A stretch of DNA of 12,780 nt from Nitrospirota bacterium (GTDB lineage: Bacteria; Nitrospirota; JACRHJ01): assembly GCA_021815285.1 (NCBI GenBank), contig JAKAHE010000041.1:1-12780 (forward strand). Reading direction: 5' to 3'. Positions 4,120 through 12,633 of the stretch are shown here, piece by piece. A program made the translations under genes and the position numbers. Numbering within the stretch: the stretch's first letter is position 1; every line of letters starts with the position of its first letter. Under the pieces are notes generated by a model. That model was not told the DNA's origin. It saw only the letters and a program-made list of their open reading frames with translations, and did not search any database.

Positions 4120-6801
4120 CTATTTCGTTACCGACGCGGCCGTTTTGCCCGCCTCTTTTATGGCGGCGTGCGCCGCGGCCATCCTGGCGATGGGCACGCG
4201 GTACGGAGAGCAGCTTACGTAGTTCAGGCCCGTGCGGTGGCAGAACTCGACAGACGCAGGGTCGCCGCCGTGCTCTCCGCAGATGCCGACCTTGAGGTTC
4301 TCCCTCGACGCGCGGCCTTTCGCAACACCCATCTTCACGAGCTGGCCCACGCCGTCCTGGTCGAGCGTAACGAACGGGTCTTTCTCCAATATGCCGCTTT
4401 CGAGGTATCTCGTTATGAACTTCCCGGCGTCGTCTCTCGAAAAGCCGAAGGTCGTCTGCGTGAGGTCGTTCGTGCCGAAGGAGAAGAACTCGGCCTCTTT
4501 CGCTATCTCGTCCGCCGTGAGTGCGGCCCTGGGGAGCTCTATCATGGTTCCGACCATGTACTGTATCTTTACCTTCTGCTCCTTCATGACGGTTTTCGCC
4601 ATCTCGACAATGAGATTTTTCTGGTTTATAAATTCCGCGATCGTCCCGACGAGGGGCACCATGACCTCCGGGATTACTTTTATCTTTTTCTTGGCCAGGG
4701 CCGCAGCGGCCTCGAATATCGCCCTCGCCTGCATCCTTGTAATCTCCGGATAGACAATCCCCAGGCGGCATCCCCTGTGGCCCAGCATCGGGTTGAACTC
4801 GTGGAGGTCTTCCACGCGGGCCAGGAGCTTCGACGCTTTCTTATATTTCGGCGTGTTTTCCTTCTTCTGCGCCTTCATCACGGCGACATCGCACATAAGC
4901 TCCTCGCGCTTCGGCAGGAACTCGTGGAGCGGCGGGTCCAGGAGCCTTATCGTAACCGGCCTGCCCTTCATCTCCTGGAAAAGCCCGAGGAAGTCCGCGC
5001 GCTGCATCGGGAGAAGCTCGGCCAGCGCCTTCTCTCTGTCGGCCACGTTGTCGGCGAGTATCATCGCCTGGACGTGCGGGAGCCTGTCCTCGGCGAAGAA
5101 CATGTGCTCCGTCCTGCAAAGCCCTATGCCCTCCGCGCCGAACTGCACGGCCACCTTCGCGTCCCTCGGTATGTCCGCGTTGGCGCGCACCTTGAGGGTC
5201 CTGGCCTTGTCAACCCAACTCATCAATACGCCGAAGTCTCCGCTCACGGACGGCTCGATGGTCGGCATCTTGCCGAGCATAACCTCGCCTGTCGAACCGT
5301 CTATCGTAATCCACTCGCCTTCTTTTACGGTAACCGAACCGGCGGTGAACTTCCCGCCCTTCTCGTCCACACGCATGGCCTCGCAGCCCGCGACGCACGG
5401 AGTTCCCATGCCCCTCGCCACGACCGCCGCATGACTGGTCATGCCGCCTCTGGCGGTGAGTATGCCGACCGCGGCGTCCATCCCGTGTATGTCGTCCGGG
5501 TTCGTCTCCGTTCTTACGAGTATTACCTTATCCTTCTTGCCCATCTCGACTGCGTCGTCCGCAGTGAATACGGCCTTGCCGACTGCCGCGCCGGGGGATG
5601 CGTTCAGGCCCTTGGCGATTACGTTCTTCTTCGCCTTCGGGTCGATTATCGGGTGCAGGAGCTGATCGAGCTGTGAAGGCTCGACACGGAGTATCGCCTC
5701 CTCTTTCGTTATGAGCTTCTCCTTTACCATATCGACGGCGATCTTCACGGCGGCCTGGGCGGTGCGTTTGCCCGTGCGGGTCTGGAGCATGTAGAGCGTG
5801 CCGCTCTCAATGGTGAACTCGAAGTCCTGAACGTCCCTGTAATGCTGTTCGAGCCTCGTTGTAATATCCCGAAGCTGCTTGAAGACCTTCGGCATCTCCT
5901 TCTGGAGTTCGGCTATCGGGTGCGGCGTGCGTATGCCGGCGACAACGTCCTCGCCCTGCGCGTTCGTAAGATACTCGCCGTAGAACTCCTTTACGCCCGT
6001 CGCCGGGTTCCTTGTGAAACCGACGCCGGTGGCCGATGTCTCGCCCATGTTACCGAATACCATCGCCTGAACGTTCACAGCAGTGCCGAGGTTCGCCGGG
6101 ATGTCGTTCAGTCTTCGGTAAGTTATGGCGCGGGGGTTGTTCCAGGAGCCGAACACGGCCTCCTCCGCCATCCTCAACTGGACATGCGCGTCCTGCGGAA
6201 ATTCCTTGCCGGTTATCGCCTTGACCTTCTTTTTGAAGGAAGCGACTATCTCCTTGAAGTCCTCGGCGCTTAAGTCAACGTCGAGCTTTATCCTGCGCGC
6301 GTCCTTCTTTGCCTGGAGGATGTGCTCGAACTCGTCTTTATCTATGCCCATGACGACGTTCCCGAACATCTGGATGAACCGGCGGTAGGCGTCCCACGAG
6401 AAGCGCTCGTTGCCGGACTTGGCGACGAGGCCCTTTATCGTGTCGTCGTTTAAGCCCAGATTTAATACCGTGTCCATCATGCCCGGCATGGAGAACTTCG
6501 CGCCGGAGCGGACGGAGACAAGAAGCGGGTTGGCCGGGTCGCCCAGCTTCTTGCCGATTGTGGATTCCAGGGCCGCGAGGTTTTTGTCTATCTCCTGCTC
6601 CACATCAGCCGGAATCTTTTTGCCGGACGTGTAGTATAAGGTGCATACCTCGGTGGTTATGGTGAAACCCGGCGGCACCGGAATGCCTGCATTGGTCATT
6701 TCCGCCAGGCCGGCGCCCTTCCCGCCAAGCAGGTCTTTCATGTCTCCCCTGCCGTCGGCCTTTCCGTTGCCGAAGAAATAGACGTATTTTGTTGCCGCCA
6801 T
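4120..6801 (-). CDS. ppdK: Pyruvate, phosphate dikinase
   Basis: PPDK interconverts pyruvate, ATP and phosphate with phosphoenolpyruvate, AMP and pyrophosphate in the cytoplasm, serving gluconeogenesis or pyrophosphate-linked glycolysis. The 893-residue length fits the family (about 870-900). The N-terminal ATP-binding part starts YVYFFGNGKADG and LLGGKGAGLAEM, followed by PVPPGFTITTE and VSVRSGAKFSMPGMMDT. The swivelling phosphohistidine domain has GGMTSHAAVVARGMGTPC with the phospho-accepting His457. The C-terminal PEP/pyruvate barrel has FGAEGIGLCRTEHMFF, GHRGCRLGI, FSFGTNDLTQTTFG and the catalytic cysteine in GICGEHGGDP (Cys841). No key residue is missing. A GGGAGG ribosome binding site lies eight bases before the ATG. 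It starts 39 bases after the glyS stop, an adjacency I recall from deltaproteobacteria such as Geobacter, so co-transcription with glyQS is likely. Confidence 0.98.
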   Translation of the reverse strand: MAATKYVYFFGNGKADGRGDMKDLLGGKGAGLAEMTNAGIPVPPGFTITTEVCTLYYTSGKKIPADVEQEIDKNLAALESTIGKKLGDPANPLLVSVRSGAKFSMPGMMDTVLNLGLNDDTIKGLVAKSGNERFSWDAYRRFIQMFGNVVMGIDKDEFEHILQAKKDARRIKLDVDLSAEDFKEIVASFKKKVKAITGKEFPQDAHVQLRMAEEAVFGSWNNPRAITYRRLNDIPANLGTAVNVQAMVFGNMGETSATGVGFTRNPATGVKEFYGEYLTNAQGEDVVAGIRTPHPIAELQKEMPKVFKQLRDITTRLEQHYRDVQDFEFTIESGTLYMLQTRTGKRTAQAAVKIAVDMVKEKLITKEEAILRVEPSQLDQLLHPIIDPKAKKNVIAKGLNASPGAAVGKAVFTADDAVEMGKKDKVILVRTETNPDDIHGMDAAVGILTARGGMTSHAAVVARGMGTPCVAGCEAMRVDEKGGKFTAGSVTVKEGEWITIDGSTGEVMLGKMPTIEPSVSGDFGVLMSWVDKARTLKVRANADIPRDAKVAVQFGAEGIGLCRTEHMFFAEDRLPHVQAMILADNVADREKALAELLPMQRADFLGLFQEMKGRPVTIRLLDPPLHEFLPKREELMCDVAVMKAQKKENTPKYKKASKLLARVEDLHEFNPMLGHRGCRLGIVYPEITRMQARAIFEAAAALAKKKIKVIPEVMVPLVGTIAEFINQKNLIVEMAKTVMKEQKVKIQYMVGTMIELPRAALTADEIAKEAEFFSFGTNDLTQTTFGFSRDDAGKFITRYLESGILEKDPFVTLDQDGVGQLVKMGVAKGRASRENLKVGICGEHGGDPASVEFCHRTGLNYVSCSPYRVPIARMAAAHAAIKEAGKTAASVTK

Positions 6802-6840
6802 CTCCCTGCCCTCCCGTTTTTGAATGTTTTACAGTTTTTA

Positions 6841-8907
6841 CTATACCACGATTTTCCTAATGTCCGCGATATTAAGGAACGTCAACGCCAGAAGTTCCAT
6901 AAGCGCCAGGCGGTTGTTCTTGACTCTCGCATCTTTGTCCATAACCATCACATCCTCGAAGAACCTGTCCACGAACGGGCGAATCCCGGCAATCCGCGCA
7001 AGGGCATTGCCGTATTGTCCCGCCTCGATATTACTGAATACCTCGTCCCTTATTTCCTTGTAGTGATAATACAGGTCTTTCTCGGCAGGCTCGGAGAGCA
7101 GGCTCTCGTCGAGGCTTTCATGGAAGCCTTCCGGGATGATGTTCGCAACCCTCTTGAAGGCGGTTATGAACGCCGGAAAATCATCCGATTTCCTGAATTC
7201 TGAAATCGCCATAACGCGCTCCCGCGCGTCGAGAATGTCGTCGAAATGCGTCGCCAGCACGGAATCCACGGTGTCGTATGCGTATCCCTCTGATGTCAAC
7301 TGGCCGCTCACCCTTTGGCGGAAGAAATCGAGGACAGAGTCCTGAAGCGCGGCTTTGTCATTCCCGTTAACTTTAAGAAGGGAGACGGACTCTGAAATGA
7401 GCGACTTCAGCGAAATCCGGAATCCCCCTGCGTATATCATGGCGATTATGCCGAGGGCGTTTCGCCTGAGGCCGTAAGGGTCTTCGGAGCCTGTAGGCGC
7501 CTTGCCTATGGAGAAAATCCCCGCTATCGTGTCGATTTTATCGGCAATCGAGACGCATGTCCCGGCAGGAGTGGATGGGACGGAATCGCCTGAGAAACGG
7601 GGGTAGTAGTGTTCCGCTATCGCCCTGGACACATCTTCGTTCTCGCCGGTTTTTCCGGCATACTCTCCGCCCATTATTCCCTGGAGGTTAGGGAACTCGT
7701 ATACCATGCCGGTAACCAGGTCTGCCTTGCAGAGATACGCCGCGCGCGAGGCGTCTTTTGTGATCTTTTCGTTCCTATAGAGCAAATCGGCGACATATTC
7801 CGCAAGCTTCACCACCCGCGTTACTTTCTCGTATGTCGTCCCAAGCTTTATCTGGAACACGACCTTTTTTAAATCGTCTACGCGCTCCGAAAGCGGTTTT
7901 TTCAGGTCGTGCTCATAAAAATATCTCGCATCGGAGAGCCTCGCCCTGAGCACCCGCTCGTTCCCCGCCCGGACTACATCCATGTCTTCCGCTTTGGTAT
8001 TGGAAATTGTTATGAAGTTAGGCATAAGGTCGCCGTGAAGGTCCGCCAGGGCGAAGTAGCGCTGGTGTTCGCGCATCGAGTTTACCAGAACCTCTTTCGG
8101 GAGCATGAGGAATTCCCTGTCGAAGTTCCCAATCACCGCCACGGGATATTCCACGAGGAACGATATTTCCTCAAGAAGACCCTCGTCCGGAAGCGCGCGC
8201 GCGTTAATCGAAGCCGCGGCCTGCTCCACCTGGCGGCGCACCATCTCATGGCGGGCCTCAGGGTCTACTATCGTGAAATTGTCCCTCGTCTGGTGGATGT
8301 AAGTATCGAAATCCTTAACGCGGAAAACGCCTGGACTCAGGAACCTGTGCCCGCGCGTAAGCTCTCCGCTCTTTATGCCGTCCAGCTCGAAATGGACAAT
8401 TTCTCCGCCCAAAATGGCGAGTATCCAGTGTATCGGGCGGGCGAACCTGATGTCCCTGTCGGCCCAGCGCATGGACTTGGGAAAAGGTATGGAGAGGATA
8501 AATTTCGGCAGAATCTCCGACAGTACTGCTCTCGCCTCAAGACCTTTTTCCTCGACGGTTGCGGAAATGTATTCCCCTTTGTCCGTTGCAATGACCTTCA
8601 GGTCTTCCACGCGCACGCCCTGGCCCCTTGCGAAACCTTCCGCGGCCTTTGTGGGATTCCCGGAGTCGTCGAATGCGGCGCGTTTCGGCGGCCCGGTTAC
8701 CGTGCGCACCTCGTCCGGCTGATGCCCGGAGAGGCCCTCCACGTGCAGGACAAGACGGCGCGGGTTGCCCATCGCCTTTATTTTCCCCGGAGAGAGCCGC
8801 GCGTCGGAGAGTAGCTTCGCCGCGATATCCTCCATCGCGGCAAGCGCCCTGGGTATGAACCCGGCGGGTATTTCTTCGGTTCCTATTTCAAGTAATAGTT
8901 CAGCCAT
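6841..8907 (-). CDS. glyS: Glycyl-tRNA synthetase beta subunit
   Basis: The beta subunit of the tetrameric bacterial GlyRS supplies tRNA recognition, while the alpha subunit makes glycyl-adenylate. The 688-residue length is normal. The start MAELLLEIGTEEIPAGF is diagnostic. Other family blocks seen are MGNPRRLVLHVEGL, LPKFILSIPFPKSMRW with FARPIHWILAILGG, NSMREHQRYFALAD, GIMGGEYAGKTGE and DPYGLRRNALGI (about residue 476). A helical C-terminal anticodon-binding region ends DIRKIVV. The ribosome binding site is weak (GGAT a few bases before the ATG). It follows glyQ after an 86-base gap that holds two hairpins and precedes ppdK by 39 bases. There is no sign of frameshift or truncation. Confidence 0.98.
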   Translation of the reverse strand: MAELLLEIGTEEIPAGFIPRALAAMEDIAAKLLSDARLSPGKIKAMGNPRRLVLHVEGLSGHQPDEVRTVTGPPKRAAFDDSGNPTKAAEGFARGQGVRVEDLKVIATDKGEYISATVEEKGLEARAVLSEILPKFILSIPFPKSMRWADRDIRFARPIHWILAILGGEIVHFELDGIKSGELTRGHRFLSPGVFRVKDFDTYIHQTRDNFTIVDPEARHEMVRRQVEQAAASINARALPDEGLLEEISFLVEYPVAVIGNFDREFLMLPKEVLVNSMREHQRYFALADLHGDLMPNFITISNTKAEDMDVVRAGNERVLRARLSDARYFYEHDLKKPLSERVDDLKKVVFQIKLGTTYEKVTRVVKLAEYVADLLYRNEKITKDASRAAYLCKADLVTGMVYEFPNLQGIMGGEYAGKTGENEDVSRAIAEHYYPRFSGDSVPSTPAGTCVSIADKIDTIAGIFSIGKAPTGSEDPYGLRRNALGIIAMIYAGGFRISLKSLISESVSLLKVNGNDKAALQDSVLDFFRQRVSGQLTSEGYAYDTVDSVLATHFDDILDARERVMAISEFRKSDDFPAFITAFKRVANIIPEGFHESLDESLLSEPAEKDLYYHYKEIRDEVFSNIEAGQYGNALARIAGIRPFVDRFFEDVMVMDKDARVKNNRLALMELLALTFLNIADIRKIVV

Positions 8908-8922
8908 TTTATCCGTTTGCAG

Positions 8923-8944
8923 GGGCCGACCCGTGTATCGGCCC
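8923..8944. repeat. Hairpin repeat in the glyQ-glyS gap (GGGCCGA/TCGGCCC)
   Basis: Perfect 7-base arms at 8923-8929 and 8938-8944 surround an eight-base loop. It lies 15 bases upstream of the glyS start, close to the ribosome binding region. From memory, similar GGGGCCGACCC palindromes are common dispersed repeats in this type of genome. Confidence 0.6.
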
Positions 8945-8962
8945 TCATTTTAAAATTCCTGG

Positions 8963-8986
8963 ATTCCCGCTTTCGCGGGAATGACG
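8963..8986 (-). repeat. Intact GTCATTCCCGC palindromic repeat in the glyQ-glyS gap
   Basis: On the minus strand GTC is followed by ATTCCCGC, GAAA, GCGGGAAT: an 8-bp stem (8963-8970 and 8975-8982) closed by a GNRA-type GAAA loop. It lies seven bases after the glyQ stop in the transcribed direction. It shares 18 identical bases with 2004-2021. Confidence 0.8.
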
Positions 8987-8993
8987 TATTTTT

Positions 8994-9863
8994 TTATCTC
9001 TTCATCATCGGGAAGCCCATCTCTTCCCGGAGCTTAACGTAATTCTCGGCGCACATCCGGGCGAGAGCGCGCACCCTGGCTATATATCCAGTGCGCTCCG
9101 TCACGCTTACCGCGCCCCTTGCGTCGAGCATGTTGAAGGCGTGGGAGCACTTGAGGCAATAATCATATGCAGGCAATACAAGACCTGCTTCGTTTAACCT
9201 CCTGCACTCCGCCTCGAACATCTCGAAGAGCTTGAACTGCATCGAGACGTCCGCCTCCTCGAAATTGTACTTCGAGAACTCCACCTCGTCTCTGTGATGC
9301 ACGTCGCCGTATTTTACTCCCTTCGACCAGACGAGGTCGTAGACGTTGTCCACCTGCTGTATGTACATCGCAATGCGCTCAAGGCCGTAGGTAATCTCAG
9401 CCGAGACTGGCTTCAAGTCTATCCCGCCCACCTGCTGAAAATACGTGAACTGGGTTATCTCCATCCCGTCCAACCAGACCTCCCAGCCAAGGCCCCACGC
9501 GCCAAGCGTCGGAGATTCCCAGTCGTCCTCGACAAACCTCACGTCGTGTTTCAGGGGATCGAGCCCAAGCTCACGAAGCGAGTCGAGATATATGTCCTGC
9601 ACGTCAATGGGGGAAGGTTTCAGGATTACCTGATACTGGTAATAATGCTGGAGGCGGTTCGGATTTTCGCCGTACCTGCCGTCCGTGGGACGCCTTGAGG
9701 GTTCTACGTAGGCGGCGTTCCAGGGTTCCGGCCCGAGGACTCTGAGGAAGGTGGACGGGTTGAACGTGCCGGCGCCTGTCTCGATGTCGTAGGGCTGCAT
9801 CATACTGCAACCCCTCGAAGTCCAGTATCTGTGCAGAGCCAGTATAAGCTCCTGGAAAGTCAA
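8994..9863 (-). CDS. glyQ: Glycyl-tRNA synthetase alpha subunit
   Basis: This class II aminoacyl-tRNA synthetase catalytic subunit makes glycyl-AMP and, with GlyS, charges tRNA-Gly. At 289 residues it has normal length. It opens MTFQELILALHRYW, then has the invariant GAGTFNPSTFLRVLGPEPW, the motif 2 region AYVEPSRRPTDGRYGENPNR, WEVWLDGMEITQFTYFQQ-GG and the motif 3 sequence ITYGLERIAMY. The start is TTG at 9863, chosen because AGGAGG lies six bases upstream and the product then matches the family N-terminus. It lies 47 bases after recO and 86 bases before glyS. Confidence 0.97.
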   Translation of the reverse strand: MTFQELILALHRYWTSRGCSMMQPYDIETGAGTFNPSTFLRVLGPEPWNAAYVEPSRRPTDGRYGENPNRLQHYYQYQVILKPSPIDVQDIYLDSLRELGLDPLKHDVRFVEDDWESPTLGAWGLGWEVWLDGMEITQFTYFQQVGGIDLKPVSAEITYGLERIAMYIQQVDNVYDLVWSKGVKYGDVHHRDEVEFSKYNFEEADVSMQFKLFEMFEAECRRLNEAGLVLPAYDYCLKCSHAFNMLDARGAVSVTERTGYIARVRALARMCAENYVKLREEMGFPMMKR

Positions 9864-9869
9864 ATATTG

Positions 9870-9875
9870 CCTCCT
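9870..9875 (-). promoter_or_regulatory. Shine-Dalgarno AGGAGG of glyQ, sets the TTG start
   Basis: A perfect AGGAGG lies six bases before the TTG at 9863-9861. This is the same signal, spacing and start codon as for gcvPB. Confidence 0.75.
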
Positions 9876-9910
9876 GCCGGATGACTTTTAAGCGGAAATA
9901 GTTTTATTTA

Positions 9911-10645
9911 TCAGAATTCGCCTGCAATGTCAAGAGTTTTAAGCCTCTTCCCGGCGGCTGCGGAAGCGAATCTGCCCAGAAAATCCAGGGCGTCTTTTTC
10001 GTCCCGGCTGCCGAGCTTCAACCTGCCTATGGCCTCCTCACCTACAATCTCGGCGCGCCTCAGGAACGCCACCGTCCCGCGGCCTATCGAAGCTTCCGCA
10101 GGGGGCGAGCACCTCGTGCAGTATATGGAAAATCCGCCCGCATACATAGCCCCGGTAAGGCCGAGGTCCGCGCCGCACCTGCCGCAGGAGGAAAGCGGAA
10201 TTGCGAAACCGGAGAGCCTGAGATACCTTGGGAAAAACGCCGCAAGGAGTGACAGCGATGCGGACGACCTCTCCAGCAGGTCCAGGACGGTTTCCGTCAG
10301 ACGAAAAACCTCATCCGACGCCCCGGAGACCTCGAATATCGATACCAGTTCGAGTATAACAGACCCGGCGCCGTATTTTTTCAGGTCGCTTCTTATCCCA
10401 AGGCGCGCATTTACGAGGTCTGCCGTGTCCACCCTCGCCAATGCGCCGGATTCCTTGACTGCCGCCCCGAGCATGACGGTAGCGAACGGCTCTAAGCTTC
10501 CCTGGAAGCGTTTTCTGCTCTTCCTCGCTCCCCTGGCCATTCCCTTGATTATTCCCGAGGCGGGAGAGAAAAAAGTTACGATAAGGTCGGACTCGCCGTA
10601 AGGGAGCGAATGAATGACTATAGCTTTCGTTTTTATTAACTGCAT
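9911..10645 (-). CDS. recO: DNA repair protein RecO
   Basis: RecO works with RecR (and RecF) to load RecA on SSB-coated single-stranded DNA and to anneal strands in gap repair. The 244-residue product has the N-terminal OB-fold start KTKAIVIHSLPYGESDLIVTFF with the usual GARKSRKRFQGSLEPF block. A helical region follows, with a zinc site CGRC (Cys154, Cys157) and CTRC (Cys176, Cys179). Its ATG overlaps the radC stop by one base (TGATG) and there is no clear Shine-Dalgarno, so translation is probably coupled to radC. It lies just upstream of glyQ. Confidence 0.95.
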   Translation of the reverse strand: MQLIKTKAIVIHSLPYGESDLIVTFFSPASGIIKGMARGARKSRKRFQGSLEPFATVMLGAAVKESGALARVDTADLVNARLGIRSDLKKYGAGSVILELVSIFEVSGASDEVFRLTETVLDLLERSSASLSLLAAFFPRYLRLSGFAIPLSSCGRCGADLGLTGAMYAGGFSIYCTRCSPPAEASIGRGTVAFLRRAEIVGEEAIGRLKLGSRDEKDALDFLGRFASAAAGKRLKTLDIAGEF

Positions 10646-11328
10646 CAGATCAGGCCGGAATCCCGAAAGCTGAAATAACCGTCCTTCCCTATTATAAAAT
10701 GGTCATGGACTTCCATATCCATGCTTTTCGCCGCAGAGACGAGCGACGCGGTTATCTCCTTGTCCGCATAGGACGGGCGCACGTTCCCGCCGGGGTGGTT
10801 ATGCACGAAAATCAGCGCCGCCGCCTTATGGTGCAGCGCCCTTTCCATGACCTTGCGCGGATATACCACGGACTGGTCTATCGTCCCTTCCTGTATCGTC
10901 TCTATCTCTATTATCTCGCTCTGGGTGTTCAGGAACACGACGCGGAACTGCTCGTCCTTAAGGCCCGCCATAGTCATGCGGCAGTAGTTTATGAGGTCCG
11001 GCGCACAGCATACGCGCGGTTTTTTTACGACCTTTCTCTTAAGATACAGGTTGGAGCATTCCTTGGATACCTTCAGAAGTATCGCCGAGTGCTCGCCAAG
11101 CCCCGGGAAGGCGATGAGAGATTCCAGCGATGCGTCCATGACACCCTGGAAATCTCCGAACTTCTCCAGGAGCGCCTTAGCCAGGGGCTTTACGTCCCTG
11201 CGCGGGATGGCGTAGGTCAAAAGAAGCTCCAGGGCCTCGTAATCGTGCAGGTTTTCAAGGCCAGATTTTTTGAACTTCTCTTTTATCCTTTTTCTGTGCT
11301 CGTGGTAATGCGGCTTTTTCTCGTCCAT
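10645..11328 (-). CDS. radC: RadC family protein (JAMM/MPN domain)
   Basis: The 227-residue length is normal for this family. The N-terminal helix-hairpin-helix-like region starts PHYHEHRKRIKEKFKKSGLE, followed by DYEALELLLTYAIPRRDVKP and FPGLGEHSA. The C-terminal JAMM metalloprotease-like domain has its metal motif in FVHNHPGGNVRPSYADKE (His176, His178, Asp189). The original link to DNA repair is disputed and the true substrate of the family is unknown. The start is supported by AAGGAG three bases upstream of the ATG and by the family N-terminus; it therefore truly overlaps the last 46 bases of the radical SAM gene. Its stop overlaps recO. Confidence 0.95.
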   Translation of the reverse strand: MDEKKPHYHEHRKRIKEKFKKSGLENLHDYEALELLLTYAIPRRDVKPLAKALLEKFGDFQGVMDASLESLIAFPGLGEHSAILLKVSKECSNLYLKRKVVKKPRVCCAPDLINYCRMTMAGLKDEQFRVVFLNTQSEIIEIETIQEGTIDQSVVYPRKVMERALHHKAAALIFVHNHPGGNVRPSYADKEITASLVSAAKSMDMEVHDHFIIGKDGYFSFRDSGLI

Positions 11329-12584
11329 GCTCTCCTTAAGTCCCAGTTCATTGGAGCAAAAATCCAGAGACTTCTGTGCAGCCTGCCGATGCGCCTGAAA
11401 ATATTCGATGCCGAGTAAAACTCCCGGTTCGCCCTGTCGTGGCCTTCCTGAAGCTCCTCCGGCGTCATGCCTCTCGGGCGGAAAACGACATGCTCCATGT
11501 CGTAGAGCGACCAGTCGTTTGATAATATCCTGCCCTCTTCTTCCAAACGCTTCCTTATCTGTGTCCCGGGAAACGGCGTCAGCACGGGCATGAACGCGGC
11601 GTCGAGGCGGACTTTCCGCGTAAAATCCAGAATGTCGTCGAATACAGACTTTTTGTCGTGGTCATAACCGAAGATGAACGAGCCGTGGACGCCTATGCCG
11701 TTGTCGTGGAGCTTTTTAACCACGTCCGCATATGCCTCTATTGCGTTCATACGCTTCCCCATCAGGTCGAGGTTCTCCTGCTCAAGGCTTTCAAACCCCA
11801 TGAACATACCGTAACAGCCGGACTCGGAGGCGAGTTTCAGAAGCTCCGGGTCTTTTATGATGGTCGTCGAAGCCTGGCTCATCCACTTCTTCCTCTGGCC
11901 CTTAAGCATGGAGAAGAGCCGCTTCGCGTATACGGGATTGCCGACAATATTGTCGTCCACAAATAGCACGAAACCCGCGCCCTTGGTAAACGACGAAACC
12001 TCATTCTCTATCTCTTCGACAGGACGGAAACGATACGTCCCGCCGTAGAACGCCGTGACGGAGCAGAACCGGCAGTCGAACGGGCATCCGCGCGTAGTTT
12101 GCAGAATATTGGAGAAAAAATATTTATTTTCTATCAACTCGCGGCGGGCCTGCGGGATTTCATCCGGCTTCGGGCGCGAATCCGACTTGTATATATTTTT
12201 CAGCCGCCCAGTCTCGGCGTCTTTTATCAACTGCTTCCATACACCCTCCGCCTCGCCGATTACGACCGCGTCCGCGTGAGTAAGCGCCTCGTCCGGCATC
12301 CACGTCGCGTGGAACCCGCCCAGGACAACCTTAGCGCCGCGTTTCCTGTATTCGTCCGCAATACGATATGCCCCCGGCGCAAGCGGCGTCAGAACGGTGA
12401 TGCCGACCAGATCCGGCGCATCGTCGAATTTAAGCGGCCCAAGGTTCTCATCCTCGACTGATACCTCGTGTTCCGGCGGCGTGAGCGCGCCAAGGACAGC
12501 GAGGCTCAGGTACGGGAACTTGAAGTACAGCGCGCTCCATATGCTGTGCGCGGGCCATTTCGGGGCGATTAGTTTAATGCGCAT
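11283..12584 (-). CDS. B12-binding-domain radical SAM protein, substrate unknown
   Basis: This 433-residue cytoplasmic enzyme has an N-terminal Rossmann-like B12-binding domain (about 1-130: VGITVLTPLAPGAYRIA, KVVLGGFHATWMPDEAL, AVVIGEAE) without the DxHxxG cobalamin-ligand motif. The radical SAM barrel starts QTTRGCPFDCRFCS with the 4Fe-4S ligands Cys167, Cys171 and Cys174, then has FVDDNIVGN, YGMFMGFESLEQ, GSFIFGYDHD and PVLTPFPGT. The C-terminal region (YDMEHVVFRPRGMTPEEL, FYSASNIFRRI) resembles the DUF4070-type tail found in proteins related to HpnP, though the closeness is uncertain. Members act as methylases, cyclases or unknown lipid and cofactor modifiers; the substrate cannot be read here. 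I see no Shine-Dalgarno before the ATG, and a GTCAT repeat begins 11 bases upstream. The 3' end overlaps radC. Confidence 0.9.
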   Translation of the reverse strand: MRIKLIAPKWPAHSIWSALYFKFPYLSLAVLGALTPPEHEVSVEDENLGPLKFDDAPDLVGITVLTPLAPGAYRIADEYRKRGAKVVLGGFHATWMPDEALTHADAVVIGEAEGVWKQLIKDAETGRLKNIYKSDSRPKPDEIPQARRELIENKYFFSNILQTTRGCPFDCRFCSVTAFYGGTYRFRPVEEIENEVSSFTKGAGFVLFVDDNIVGNPVYAKRLFSMLKGQRKKWMSQASTTIIKDPELLKLASESGCYGMFMGFESLEQENLDLMGKRMNAIEAYADVVKKLHDNGIGVHGSFIFGYDHDKKSVFDDILDFTRKVRLDAAFMPVLTPFPGTQIRKRLEEEGRILSNDWSLYDMEHVVFRPRGMTPEELQEGHDRANREFYSASNIFRRIGRLHRSLWIFAPMNWDLRRAWTRKSRITTSTEKG

Positions 12585-12595
12585 ATGATTTTTTA

Positions 12596-12625
12596 TGTCA
12601 TTCTGAGCGTAGCGAAGAATCTGCC
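12596..12625. repeat. GTCATTCTGAG-type palindromic dispersed repeat
   Basis: The core ATTCTGAGCG...CGAAGAAT (12600-12620) pairs as ATTCT/AGAAT, with two adjacent G-A mismatches, then GC/GC. From memory this GTCATTCTGAGCG-AGCGAAGAATCT form is a widespread intergenic repeat. It ends 11 bases from the radical SAM start codon. Confidence 0.7.
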
Positions 12626-12633
12626 TTTATGTC

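Noticed and set aside
4022..4771. Minus-strand 249-codon frame in the 3' part of ppdK
   Set aside because: It is out of frame with ppdK, very rich in Arg, Gly and Asp, and runs into the palindromic repeat.
4168..5676. 502-codon plus-strand open frame inside ppdK
   Set aside because: It lies wholly antisense to a perfectly conserved PPDK and is rich in Arg, His and Leu, as expected of a shadow frame.
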